From Bradyrhizobium sp. NP1 (GTDB lineage: Bacteria; Pseudomonadota; Alphaproteobacteria; Rhizobiales; Xanthobacteraceae): 64,000 bases of DNA. The notes beneath the pieces were generated by a model, which worked only from the letters and a program-made list of their open reading frames with translations, ran no database searches and was not told the origin of the DNA. The translations under genes were made by a program, and so were the position numbers. The stretch spans positions 5,000,001-5,064,000 of the forward strand of contig NZ_CP127385.1 in the NCBI RefSeq assembly GCF_030378205.1. Reading direction: 5' to 3'. Shown piece after piece: positions 53,156 to 62,900 of this stretch (the stretch's first letter is position 1; every line of letters begins with the position of its first letter).

Positions 53156-54325
53156 TCAACGCGCGCTGAAGGTGAGGCCGGCGCGTTCCTTCAGGCGCTT
53201 GCGCAACGCCGGTCCCATCAGTGCGCCCGGGGTCCATATCCCGCCCTCGCCCTGCAGGTCGCGCACAAGGCAGAGAGCGCTCTCGGCGATCATCTTGCTG
53301 GTCGAGCCGTAGCCCGGATCGCGGTCGCCCGTGACTACCGCCTCGACCCGTCTGCCATCCGGCAACTCGCCAAGGAAGAGGATGTCGTAGAAGCCCTTCT
53401 CGCGCACTTCCCGAGTCGGGCCTGCGCCGGGTCTGAGACCGCCGGTCCCAAACATGGAAACCAGCGTGGCGAATGTCTCCGTCGTCACGCGAGCGACTTC
53501 CCCCAATCCCGGCGCGACCATCATCTCGTCGTAAACGAAGTCCGTGCCGTACGGATGACCCAACAGGAAATTCGTGCGGTGCACATTCTTGGTGTTGATG
53601 GGAGCCATTGGGAACGGCACAAGCCACGCGTTCATGCTCGGATCGTATCCGGGGATGAGGCCCGACGGCTGAGACGGCCCGGTGAATCCCGGCGTCAACG
53701 CGAAGGGATCGGTCAGCAGCCGGATCAGGGCTGGGTCGCGCGCGGCGCTGGCCAACGTCGCCTGAGCGCTCGCCGCCGTGCCGCCCGACATGCCGCCTTT
53801 CACCTTGCGCAGGCGGGCTTTGACTCGCCGCGCCGGGCGACCGAATTTCTCACGCGCCTTCTCCTGCAACGTGAGCACGCCGAGATCGAACGGGATGGAA
53901 TCGAAGCCGCAGGAGAAGACGACGCGCGCGCCGGTCCGTTTCGCCTCTTCGTGATGGGCGTCAATCATGCGCCGCATCCAAGCAGGTTCACCGCACAGAT
54001 CAACATAGGCCGTGCCCGTGGCCGCGCAGGCCGCCACTAGCTCGGGACCGTGGAGCTGATAAGGCCCGACCGCCGTGATGATCACGGCCGCCCGCTCGCA
54101 CATCGAGCGCAGGCTGGCCGGCTCAGCGGCATCCGCCTTGACCAAAGGCAAATCGTCGGGTGCGCCGATGTCGGCCCGCACCTTCTGGAGCTTGTCGGTC
54201 GAGCGCCCCGCGATCGCCCAGGACGGAGCATCGTCGCCGCGATAGGACGTCGCCAGATATTCGGCGATGAGACGGCCGGTGTAACCCGTCGCGCCATAGA
54301 CGATGAGGTCGAGGTCCCGCTTCAC
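53156..54325 (-). CDS. saccharopine dehydrogenase-like / trans-acting enoyl reductase-type oxidoreductase
   Basis: 389 aa from GTG 54325 (VKRDLDLIVYGATGYTG) with GAGAGG upstream; the ATG at 54,409 is less likely. N-terminal Rossmann domain with GATGYTGRLIAEYL, AVIITAVGPYQLHG, GTAYVDLCGE, followed by a long alpha/beta region (CGFDSIPFDLGV, GGTAASAQATLASA). Relatives reduce unsaturated acyl chains or act as uncharacterised NADP oxidoreductases. Single-gene unit. Confidence 0.8.
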   Translation of the reverse strand: MKRDLDLIVYGATGYTGRLIAEYLATSYRGDDAPSWAIAGRSTDKLQKVRADIGAPDDLPLVKADAAEPASLRSMCERAAVIITAVGPYQLHGPELVAACAATGTAYVDLCGEPAWMRRMIDAHHEEAKRTGARVVFSCGFDSIPFDLGVLTLQEKAREKFGRPARRVKARLRKVKGGMSGGTAASAQATLASAARDPALIRLLTDPFALTPGFTGPSQPSGLIPGYDPSMNAWLVPFPMAPINTKNVHRTNFLLGHPYGTDFVYDEMMVAPGLGEVARVTTETFATLVSMFGTGGLRPGAGPTREVREKGFYDILFLGELPDGRRVEAVVTGDRDPGYGSTSKMIAESALCLVRDLQGEGGIWTPGALMGPALRKRLKERAGLTFSAR

Positions 54326-55124
54326 GACGTTGTTCCTCTCGAGACCCGGGAGCGATATCTTCAGATCAGTGCTCTGTACGCTTCGCGGCCACTGTCGCCA
54401 GGGGCCCACGCAACATTCGCTACCAGGCGGGCGCTATCCCTTACGCGGACCGGTCTTCCACCGGCGATCGCACCAGCTTACCTGGCGCACTCACACGCGG
54501 ACGCTCGGCACCAGCAGCAAATGCCATTTGAGGGCCCAACGCTTCATTGAACTGTCCCATCGCGTTTGACGTAAGATACCACAGTTCCCGCCTTTGGGCG
54601 CGCAGCGTCCGGTTGGCGTCCGGTTGGCGTCCACTTTCGGACCCATGCGGGATCGGAGACTCTTGCAGTCGTCTGATACGCATCCGTCTCGCGAAGGCTC
54701 ATTGTAAGCAGTGTCGTCTCGACGTATGTCTAGTTTCACCGCAAAAGCGGACACGCGCCGCTCTGTATCGGGGTGCGATGAGCGCGATTGTTACGCCTGG
54801 AATCGGGCCTTCTACGCCCGCAACGGCGAACTCATACACAATTGAAATTGCTTGTGATTTTTCCTGCCCCCAATGGTTCGACGGGCGTCGGCACCGACTT
54901 CGGCCTCACGCTGCCGCAGGGCATCTCAGCACGCCTCACGACAGCGTGCGCCTTGATAGCTATGAGATCGTAGTATTGTCGTCGGGAGCTGTCGAAGCTT
55001 TGAGACCGAGGATCTTGCGTAGGCGCCCGATCCGCGGTCAAGCCAATGGCGCTCTAAGAGATGCACTCCATACTCAAGCTGATGATCGCGACTGCGGTCT
55101 GACGGCGCGCAAATGGAGGACATT
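54326..55124. other. long intergenic stretch before NAD-GDH
   Basis: No gene recognised over about 800 bases. It contains a short tandem repeat (GCGTCCGGTTG twice plus GCGTCC, about 54,605-54,631). Probably holds the promoter of the glutamate dehydrogenase gene. Confidence 0.35.
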
Positions 55125-58100
55125 ATGGCGTGGCGTGACGACAAGGCCCGGGCAACTCTGATCCGCGATGCAGCGGGTAACGTTCAGCCGGGCAAGAGCC
55201 CCCGGGCCTTTGCCGAGCCCTTGTTCGGTTACACCAATATCGAGGACCTCGCCAATTGCGATGCCGCTTCGCTTGCCCTCCTGGCGGAGCAAGCTTGGGA
55301 ACACGTGCAGCGGCGCACGGCAGGCAGCGCCGAAATCCGCATCGTCAATCCGACGATGCCGGACGGGCGCGAGATTTCGGTGCTCGAAATCCTCAACGAC
55401 AATATGCCCTTCCTGTTCGATTCCACCATGGCGGAGCTCGCCGAGCAGGGCATCGAAGTCAGCCTCGTCGCCCACCCGATCATCGCGGTGGAGCGCGATG
55501 ACCAGGGCAAGCTGCTGCGCTTCTACGGCGAAGCACTGCCGGAGGGAGCAAAGGGCACGCGCGAAAGCCTGATTCATCTCCACATCGCCCGCCTGGACGC
55601 CGATGCCGACCGCCAGAAGCTGATCGACGGCCTCACCAGGACCTTGGACAACGTCCGCGCCTGCGTCGCCGACTGGCGCGCCATGCGCGACCGCGTCGAG
55701 GAAGCGATCAAGACTTTCTCTTCAAATCCGCCACCGCTGCCGATCGACGAGGTCGCCGAAGCCAACCAGTTCCTGCAGTGGCTCTGCGCGGACAATTTCA
55801 CCTTCCTTGGCGTGCGCGAATATCGCTTCTCGCCCGACAGCGATGCGTCCGACGACATTACAACCGGCGAAGGCCTCGGCATCTTGCGCGACCCCGATGT
55901 GAAGGTCCTGCGCCGCGGCACCGAAATGGTGGTGATGACGTCGGAAATTCGCGAGTTCATGCGCGAGCCAACCTTGCTGATCGTCGTCAAGGCCAATGTC
56001 TCCAGCCGCGTCCATCGCCGCATCCGGATGGATTATGTCGGCATCAAGCTCTATACGCTCGACGGCCGGCTCGAGGGCGAATTGCGCGTTGTCGGCCTGT
56101 TCACCTCAGGCGCCTATACCCGCTCGGTACGACAGATTCCTTATGTCCGCCACAAGGTTTCGCGGGCGCTCCAGCGCGCCGGCTTCGACCCGAACGGCCA
56201 TTCCGGCAAGGCGCTCATGCATATTCTCGAAGAATATCCGCGTGACGAACTGTTCCAGATCGACGTCGACACTCTCTACAATTTCGTCATCGAGATCCTG
56301 ATCCTCTACGAGCGCCCCCGCGTCCGGGCGCTGGCGCGAGTGGACAAGTTCGATCGCTTCGTATCCATCCTCACCTTCATTCCACGCGAGAAATACGACA
56401 CCGACGTCCGCACCCGTGTCGGTGCCTTCTTGTCGCAGGTCTACAAGGGGACCCTGGCCGCCTCCTACGTATCATTCCCTGAAGGGGCGCTTGCGCGGGT
56501 CCACTACATCGTCGGACGCTATGAAGGCAAAACTCCCGTGGTCGAGCGCGCCACGCTCGAAGCCGGGATCAGCGCCATTGCCGCGACCTGGGCCGACAAG
56601 CTGAAGGCCGCGCTCACTGCGTCAACCGATGGCATGCGGGCACGCATGCTCACCAACCGCTATGCCCAAGCGTTTAGCGGCGGCTATACCGAGGTTTTTA
56701 CTGCGGAACAGGCGATCATCGATATCGACACCATCGAAAAGCTCACGCCGATCCGTCCGGTGACGATTTCGGTTCATCGCGACGATGGCGAGGACGATCC
56801 CAGGCGCTTCGGTCTAAAGGTGTTCTCGGACGCGGCACCGCTGTCGCTGTCCTATCGCGTGCCCGTGATCGAAAATCACGGCCTGCGCGTGGTCAACGAA
56901 CGTACCTATCAGATCGTACCCCGCACCAGGCAGGTGCCGGTATGGCTGCACGACATGACGATCGAGACTAGCGACCGCGAGCCGATCGAGATCAACCCGG
57001 AGCTCAGCCAGCGCCTGGAAGCCTCGATCATGGCGGTGGTCGGCGATCGCGCCGAATCCGATGGATATAACGCGCTCATCCTGCGCACAGCCCTGGGCTG
57101 GCGGGAAGTCTCGACCATCCGGGCGCTGTCGCGCTACCTGCACCAGATCCGCGCTCCGTTCACCCAGGATTATATGTGGGAGACCTTGCGCAAGAACGCC
57201 ACGATCACGGCCACCCTCCTCGCGCTGTTCCAGACTCGCCTCGATCCACGCCTCGCCTCCACGGAGCCCGAGCGCTCGGCACGCGAGACGGCCCTGCTTG
57301 CCGAGATCGAAGAGCAGCTCAAATCCGTCGCCTCGCTCGATGAAGACCGCATCCTGCGCCGCTTCACCAATCTGGTGCAGGCAACCATCCGCACCAATCT
57401 GTGGCAGGTTGGCGAGGATGGACATCCGCGTCCGGTGATCTCCTTCAAGTTCGACGCGCGCCGGATCGACGACCTGCCGGTTCCACGACCTCTCTACGAG
57501 ATCTTCGTCTATTCACCTCTTGTCGAAGGAATTCACCTGCGCTTCGGCAAGGTTGCGCGCGGTGGCTTGCGCTGGTCCGACCGGCCGCAGGATTTCCGTA
57601 CCGAGATCCTCGGCCTAGTGAAAGCGCAGCAGGTGAAGAACGCCGTGATCGTGCCGGTCGGCGCCAAGGGCGGCTTCGTGCCCAAGCGCCTGCCGGCGCC
57701 TTCCAACCGCGACGCGTGGCTCGCGGAAGGTACCGAAGCCTATCGCATCTTCGTTCGCTCGCTGCTCGAACTTACCGACAATCTCGACGGCGACATCGTC
57801 GTGCCGCCCGAATCCACCGTGCGCCATGACGTCGACGACCCCTACCTTGTCGTCGCCGCCGACAAGGGCACCGCCACCTTCTCCGACGTCGCCAATGCGA
57901 TATCGGTCGAGAAGAACCATTGGCTGGGCGATGCCTTCGCCTCCGGCGGCAGTCAGGGCTATGACCACAAGAAGATGGGGATCACGGCGCGCGGCGCCTG
58001 GGAGGCGGTCAAACGCCACTTCCGCGAACTCGGCACAGACATCCAGACCATGCCGTTTACCGCGGTCGGCGTAGGCGACATGTCCGGCGACGTTTTCGGC

Positions 58101-59939
58101 AATGGCATGCTGCTCTCGCCGGCGACAAAGCTTGTGGCGGCTTTCGATCATCGCGACATCTTCATCGATCCCTCGCCTGATCCTTCGATCAGCTTCGCCG
58201 AGCGCAAGCGCCTGTTCGACCTGCCGCGATCGAGCTGGCAGGACTACGACAAGTCGCTGATCTCGCAGGGCGGCGGCGTGTTCTCGCGCCAGCTCAAGGC
58301 GATTCCGCTCGCTCCTGAAGTGCGCACCCTGCTCGATCTCGACAAGCCGCAAGCCACGCCTTTCGAGGTGATGACGGCGATCCTGAAGGCGCGCGGGGAC
58401 CTCTTGTGGTTTGGCGGCATCGGCACCTATGTCCGCTCCTCCGGGGAAACCGAGGATCAGGTCGGCGACCGCGCCAACGATCCGATCCGCATCACGGGCG
58501 GCGACGTGCGCGCCCGGGTGATCGGCGAAGGTGCCAATCTCGGCGTCACCCAGCGCGGCCGCATTGAAGCGGCGCAGAAGGGCGTCAAGCTCAATAACGA
58601 CGCCATCGACAATTCGGCCGGCGTGAACACGTCGGACGTCGAAGTCAATATCAAGATCGCGCTGGCGCGCCTCGAGCGCGAGGGACGCCTCAGCCCCGTC
58701 GACCGCAACAGCCTGCTAGCCGCGATGACCGACGAGGTCGGCGCGCTGGTGCTGCGCAACAACTATCTGCAGACGCTGGCGCTCTCGCTCGCTGAGCGCA
58801 AGGGCGTCGCCGAGACCGGCTTCCTCACCCGCCTGATGCAGTCGCTCGAGCAGCGCGGCTTACTTAGCCGCGCGGTGGAGTTCCTGCCCGACGACGCAGC
58901 GCTCACCGAGCGCACACGGCGTGGCCAGTTCCTGACGCGGCCCGAGCTTGCCGTGTTGCTCGCCTACGCCAAGCTGACCCTCTACGATGACCTGCTCGTC
59001 ACCAACGTGCCCGATGACCCCTATCTTGCTCGCGAACTATCTCAGTATTTTCCGCGCGAGGTTCAGGACAAATTCCCGACAGCGGTCGAATTCCATCGAC
59101 TGCGGCGGGAGATCATCGCGACCAGCCTCGCCAATGCGGTGATCAACCGCGGCGGCCCCGCCTGCGTCGTGCGCCTGATCGACGAGACGGACGCCGATAT
59201 CCCGACCATCGTCATGGCCTACGTGGCGGTCGATGAATGCTACGGGCTGAAGTGGCTCAATGACGCGATCGATGCGCTCGATACCTTCATCGATGGGCAG
59301 GTGCAGCTGTCTCTCTACGCTTTTGTGCAAGACCTACTGCTCTCCCGCATGGTCTGGTACGTGCGCAATGTCGATTTCACGGACAGGCTGGAGGCCGTCG
59401 TCGCGCGCTTCGGCCCGGCTATTCGCCAGATCGTCGCCGGGCTCGACACCACCCTGCCGCCGGACTTGCAGGCCGCACGTGCCAAACGTCGGCAGGACCT
59501 GACCGATGCCGGTGTCCCGGCCGGCCTCGCCAGCGAGCTCGCCGATCTCGACGCCCTGGTCTCGGCACCCGACATCGTGACGGTTGCGGAGCGCACCACC
59601 CGCCCCATCGGCGACGCCGCCGCGACCTTCTTCGCCGCCGAGGCGAATTTTCGTCTCGACCGCATCATCGCCGCCGCGCGCGGCGTGCCGGCAAGCGATT
59701 ATTTCGAACGCATGGCCATCGATCGCGCCGTGGAGCAGATCGCCGGCGCCGAAAGAAGACTGGCCGCGGATATGCTGGCAACCGGCCAGTCCGGCCAGCA
59801 GGCTGTCGAGACGTGGCTTGCGGCGCACCCCGAGGCGACGCGGATCCGCCGCTCGGTGGAGGAGATTGCTGCGGGCGGCCTGACGCTCGCGAAGCTGACG
59901 GTGGCCGCGAACTTGCTGGGGGACCTGGTCAAAGCCTGA
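55125..59939 (+). CDS. NAD-specific glutamate dehydrogenase, large (180 kDa) type
   Basis: 1604 aa from ATG 55125 (MAWRDDKARATLIRD) with GGAGG five bases upstream; the ATG at 55,113 is within the ribosome site. Long N-terminal ACT-like regulatory region (1-450, e.g. DNMPFLFDSTMAELAEQGI), then the catalytic core with the substrate-site GGLRWSDRPQDFRTEILGL, PVGAKGGFVPKRLP and ALAFDHRDIFIDP-like VAAFDHRDIFIDP, and a helical C-terminal part. Converts glutamate to 2-oxoglutarate and ammonia. Length and order match the large GDH class of Bradyrhizobium and Pseudomonas. Stands alone. Confidence 0.93.
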   Translation: MAWRDDKARATLIRDAAGNVQPGKSPRAFAEPLFGYTNIEDLANCDAASLALLAEQAWEHVQRRTAGSAEIRIVNPTMPDGREISVLEILNDNMPFLFDSTMAELAEQGIEVSLVAHPIIAVERDDQGKLLRFYGEALPEGAKGTRESLIHLHIARLDADADRQKLIDGLTRTLDNVRACVADWRAMRDRVEEAIKTFSSNPPPLPIDEVAEANQFLQWLCADNFTFLGVREYRFSPDSDASDDITTGEGLGILRDPDVKVLRRGTEMVVMTSEIREFMREPTLLIVVKANVSSRVHRRIRMDYVGIKLYTLDGRLEGELRVVGLFTSGAYTRSVRQIPYVRHKVSRALQRAGFDPNGHSGKALMHILEEYPRDELFQIDVDTLYNFVIEILILYERPRVRALARVDKFDRFVSILTFIPREKYDTDVRTRVGAFLSQVYKGTLAASYVSFPEGALARVHYIVGRYEGKTPVVERATLEAGISAIAATWADKLKAALTASTDGMRARMLTNRYAQAFSGGYTEVFTAEQAIIDIDTIEKLTPIRPVTISVHRDDGEDDPRRFGLKVFSDAAPLSLSYRVPVIENHGLRVVNERTYQIVPRTRQVPVWLHDMTIETSDREPIEINPELSQRLEASIMAVVGDRAESDGYNALILRTALGWREVSTIRALSRYLHQIRAPFTQDYMWETLRKNATITATLLALFQTRLDPRLASTEPERSARETALLAEIEEQLKSVASLDEDRILRRFTNLVQATIRTNLWQVGEDGHPRPVISFKFDARRIDDLPVPRPLYEIFVYSPLVEGIHLRFGKVARGGLRWSDRPQDFRTEILGLVKAQQVKNAVIVPVGAKGGFVPKRLPAPSNRDAWLAEGTEAYRIFVRSLLELTDNLDGDIVVPPESTVRHDVDDPYLVVAADKGTATFSDVANAISVEKNHWLGDAFASGGSQGYDHKKMGITARGAWEAVKRHFRELGTDIQTMPFTAVGVGDMSGDVFGNGMLLSPATKLVAAFDHRDIFIDPSPDPSISFAERKRLFDLPRSSWQDYDKSLISQGGGVFSRQLKAIPLAPEVRTLLDLDKPQATPFEVMTAILKARGDLLWFGGIGTYVRSSGETEDQVGDRANDPIRITGGDVRARVIGEGANLGVTQRGRIEAAQKGVKLNNDAIDNSAGVNTSDVEVNIKIALARLEREGRLSPVDRNSLLAAMTDEVGALVLRNNYLQTLALSLAERKGVAETGFLTRLMQSLEQRGLLSRAVEFLPDDAALTERTRRGQFLTRPELAVLLAYAKLTLYDDLLVTNVPDDPYLARELSQYFPREVQDKFPTAVEFHRLRREIIATSLANAVINRGGPACVVRLIDETDADIPTIVMAYVAVDECYGLKWLNDAIDALDTFIDGQVQLSLYAFVQDLLLSRMVWYVRNVDFTDRLEAVVARFGPAIRQIVAGLDTTLPPDLQAARAKRRQDLTDAGVPAGLASELADLDALVSAPDIVTVAERTTRPIGDAAATFFAAEANFRLDRIIAAARGVPASDYFERMAIDRAVEQIAGAERRLAADMLATGQSGQQAVETWLAAHPEATRIRRSVEEIAAGGLTLAKLTVAANLLGDLVKA

Positions 59940-60017
59940 GGGCGTGCGAGGTAGCGACATAGGACTCTGGCGTGCAATGTCAGGGCACGGTTGTTAGCCG
60001 GCGAATGGAGGGACCCG

Positions 60018-60359
60018 ATGATCCACGCGACTTGCCATACCGCCGATAACGTCCGCTGTCTCGAGTTCGATGCCACACCGTGGTTCAGGGAGGCTGACGT
60101 TCCGAGTATCATCGATTTGGCCCATCGAGGCTGGGCCAGCACAACGATTGCGGACTCCCTCGAGCGCCGACGAGGATACGAAGGCCTGCATGAACTCGTT
60201 GAGTATGTGGCGAAGCGACTGCAACCCGACTCCCTCGAGGATCCAGCTTGGGAAGCCTTCGAGTGTATCGTCGACGGGCCGGACGCGGTGGCCTGGCTCG
60301 AGAGAAACCGGCCTGATGTTGCGGCAAGAATCCCGAGCCAGAGCCGGGATCAACCGTAA
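60018..60359 (+). CDS. small conserved protein, unknown function
   Basis: 113 aa from ATG 60018 with GGAGGG upstream. Sequence CLEFDATPWFREADVPSIIDLAHRGW and WEAFECIVDGPDAVAWLERNRP suggests one mixed alpha/beta domain. No signal peptide or membrane span. Follows the glutamate dehydrogenase after 78 bases, possibly on the same transcript. Confidence 0.6.
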   Translation: MIHATCHTADNVRCLEFDATPWFREADVPSIIDLAHRGWASTTIADSLERRRGYEGLHELVEYVAKRLQPDSLEDPAWEAFECIVDGPDAVAWLERNRPDVAARIPSQSRDQP

Positions 60360-61014
60360 GCAATCCCGCTCTTGCAGCGGCACCGAAAAGGTTGTTGGGG
60401 ACAGACCGCCGACGGAAACGTGTCGCGCCCAGACGGTGCGAGCAATCGGTCCTCGGCTGCCCCTTGGTGTCAGCAATTGTCGTCCGAAATCCAGGCGTTC
60501 GCAGTTTTGTATCGAATGGCCCAGGTTTGGCCCGGAACGATTCGAACGTCCGCCCTAGCGAGGTAGACAATGCGCGTTCGCGCTCGAACTTCGGCTTGAC
60601 GGCGCTGCCGCCCCTCGCACGCAGTGGCGATCGAACGAAGTCTCCAATGAAAGTCTCCTGAAACGGGAATATTTCAGGTTATGGCCGGAGACTTTCCGCG
60701 AATTCTCGCCAAGGTTGTCGATTTTCGGAGCCCGGAGACCCCACCCAACATGCGAAATATCCCGTATTTTGCGGGCATTTCGCGCGCGGTGCGCATTCAA
60801 TCTTAGGTCGAATGACTGCTTGGCTGACCTCGCAGGGATCGAACTCCCATATTCCCGATCGAAAAAATCTCTTTGAAAAATCGAGAGAATTTCGCCTTGT
60901 TTCTCGAAACTTGGGGTCGGAGACTTTGCACCTGCTCGCTGCCAGGCACTCCGGCGGCCATGAGCGGAGCTTGATCCGTGCGGTTCTAGGTGCAGAGAAG
61001 CTGGCGCGAACTTG
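60360..61014. other. gene-free region with two imperfect stem-loops
   Basis: Arms GAAAGTCTCC (60649-60658) and GGAGACTTTC (60687-60696) enclose a second inverted pair CCTGAAA/TTTCAGG (60657-60663, 60672-60678). A second hairpin has GCGAAAT (60752-60758) / ATTTCGC (60777-60783) with inner CCCG/CGGG. The word GGAGACTTT also occurs near 60,917. No gene or known RNA family is recognised. Confidence 0.45.
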
Positions 61015-61293
61015 TCACTTTCCCTTCCCTGTCTGTGTCTCGAGACGCCGGCTGTAGCGGGACATCGCAAAACAGAAGGCGAAATAGATAACGGCGACGA
61101 AGATGTAGACCTCGACGCTGAACTGTTGCCAGCCGGGATCGATGATCGCCGTCTTCGGCGTAGTCAGGAGGTCGAAGATACCGATGATCAGGACGAGGCT
61201 TGTGTCTTTGAAGAAGGCGATGAATGTGTTCACCAGCGGCGGGATCACGTGACGGATGGCCTGTGGCAGGATGATCAGCCGGTCGCGATTGCG
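61015..61293 (-). pseudogene. C-terminal remnant of AapM-type amino-acid ABC permease
   Basis: The frame reads RLIILPQAIRHVIPPLVNTFI, then KDTSLVLIIGIFDLLTTPK and VYIFVAVIYFAFCFAMSRYSRR to the stop, the typical end of the general amino-acid permease AapM. Nothing of the other two-thirds remains. The last-Met frame (77 aa, from 61,248) is not a working permease. Confidence 0.7.
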
Positions 61294-61480
61294 GCGCGTC
61301 GGTTGCTGCGTCCATGGAGCTTACTTAAAGGCTGCTGTCCGGCAGGTCCAGCACGGTGCTCACTCGGCGATGGTTTTGCGCTCACAACCGGCCGCTCGCT
61401 TAATTCGCCACCGCGGCGTCTGCTCTGAGCCGTTGGTGATTACTGCGCTGGCGCAGCGATGGTCGGGACCGTTTTCTCAT

Positions 61481-61612
61481 TCAGCCCGCCCAGGCAGTTG
61501 CCCAGCTGAAATCATAATGCATGCTCAATGCTTTCATCGCGACGACTACACCCAGAACGCAGATGATCTGCAATAGCGTCCTCGTCGAGAAAACCTTGTT
61601 GAACAGCGTCAT
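61481..61612 (-). CDS. possible 43-aa membrane peptide
   Basis: Small ORF (MTLFNKVFSTRTLLQIICVL, GVVVAMKALSMHYDFSWATAWAG) with one hydrophobic segment at about 14-30 and a weak GGAAG ribosome site. It looks structured like a real small membrane protein but has no recognised family. Lies next to a permease remnant, so it may itself be a leftover. Confidence 0.35.
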   Translation of the reverse strand: MTLFNKVFSTRTLLQIICVLGVVVAMKALSMHYDFSWATAWAG

Positions 61613-61666
61613 ATGATCTTCCGCTTTTGCTCAGTCATATTGTCAGCGAGCCGGGTGGCATCGGAC

Positions 61667-61852
61667 CTAGCGTCGGTGACCTAGACGAATCCCAAGCTTG
61701 AGCGCTTTCTGCCGCAGCGAACCCTCACTACGTTTTGTAAGCTTCGCAATTTTAACGACGGGTGTTTTCGCCCTTGAGTGCGCACGCAACTCCTTCACAT
61801 CGGCTTTGGTGTATTCGCGACGCACGACCGTCCTCTTTGCTTTTTTAGGCAC
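61667..61852 (-). CDS. small basic protein, rhizobial type
   Basis: 61 aa, MPKKAKRTVVRREYTKADVK, then RAHSRAKTPVVKIAKLTKRSEGSLRQKALKLGI. Lys/Arg-rich, probably one helix-turn-helix-like unit (TPVVKIAKLTKRSEGSLRQKA), so DNA binding is possible. Such proteins are widespread in Bradyrhizobium without assigned role. Confidence 0.7.
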   Translation of the reverse strand: MPKKAKRTVVRREYTKADVKELRAHSRAKTPVVKIAKLTKRSEGSLRQKALKLGIRLGHRR

Positions 61853-62714
61853 TCAATATTCCTTGATTGTGAGGGCGCCTTACTACCACAGACAGCTTGA
61901 GCAGCAAGTCATCAGCTTTAGCCGCGATGGATAGCGATTCGGAATCCGTGTACACCGGAAAGCAACTGCATGGCAGTTCGGGTCTATCACGATCTGTAAC
62001 GAGGAACTAACCCCAATTACATACCCCTTCCGAACTTAGGAAATCACTAGGCGCTTGCTTCTAAATGAGATTCTTCCTTCAAGTATGTTGATGCACAAGT
62101 ATCCCACTCGATACCCCACTTGCACGTTTGATCACGGCTGCTGCTCCCGGAACCGAAATGATCAAGCATGATCTAACGCGCTTGCACAAATCGGAGCGGT
62201 TGAGCTCCACACGTGCGGCTGATGCGACCATCTCGGCATGGAGGGGTACGGCGCCTCATCAGGCGGAGGCATGACAATGCTGGCCGGTCCAGCCCATCCA
62301 GGGGAAGTTTGGACTTGGTCCGGCCAGCGAGATCTAACATCCACATCTCAACGACCGCTTCGCGCCAAATCCAGACCTTCCGCCATCGGCGCTTTTCGAC
62401 CCTGAGCGGACATCCTTACGAGCGACGGTTGCAGCGAAGATGATCTAATTGCATCAACCTACAGTTGCCATTGTCAAACACGGCGCCATTCTCAATTTCT
62501 GGTTGTCACGGTCTTTGGGAGTGTTTCGCGATCCATCAACAAAACATGATCACTATGTCCGGCTTCGATCTTGATGGCCGAAAACTACCGTGTGGATCTT
62601 TCAGCAATCCGAAGTCGCCCCAAACTTTCCCTACTTTCAGTGGAGGCACCAGGAGCGCTGTGATTGAATAAGCCGTTTGACAGACTTGGATTTCGGCCTG
62701 CAGTTACAAGTTGA
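61853..62714. other. gene-free stretch upstream of integrase unit
   Basis: About 860 bases more AT-rich than the surroundings, with no convincing gene, tRNA or attachment-site repeat. It could hold the end of the integrated element, but no border repeat is visible inside this window. Confidence 0.35.
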
Positions 62715-62900
62715 ATGTCGAGAACCAGATTCACTGAAGCTGACGTCAAACGCGCCGTAAGAGGTGTTCTCGGCGGTGGAGGTAAAGTGGCGCGCGTGGA
62801 GGTTTGGCCTGATGGACGCATTTGTGTGTTGATAAAGGAAGAGACATCTATTCCAATCGATCCCGAGAATGACCCGGAGGTGTCGAGGAGACTGCTGTGA
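62715..62900 (+). CDS. small integrase-companion protein
   Basis: 61 aa, MSRTRFTEADVKRAVRGVLG, RVEVWPDGRICVLIKEETS. A compact helix-strand-strand layout. Its stop overlaps the GTG start of the integrase (GTGA), so the two are translationally coupled. Similar small proteins precede rhizobial integrases; the role (excision or regulation) is unknown. Confidence 0.65.
   Translation: MSRTRFTEADVKRAVRGVLGGGGKVARVEVWPDGRICVLIKEETSIPIDPENDPEVSRRLL

Noticed and set aside
54605..54631. GCGTCCGGTTG tandem repeat as a regulatory array
   Set aside because: Two and a half copies only, far from any start codon; likely replication slippage.
60826..60850. GCAGGGATCGAACTCCC, resembling a reversed tRNA T-arm
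   Set aside because: The arms do not pair as a T-stem, and no acceptor, D or anticodon stems can be folded around it.
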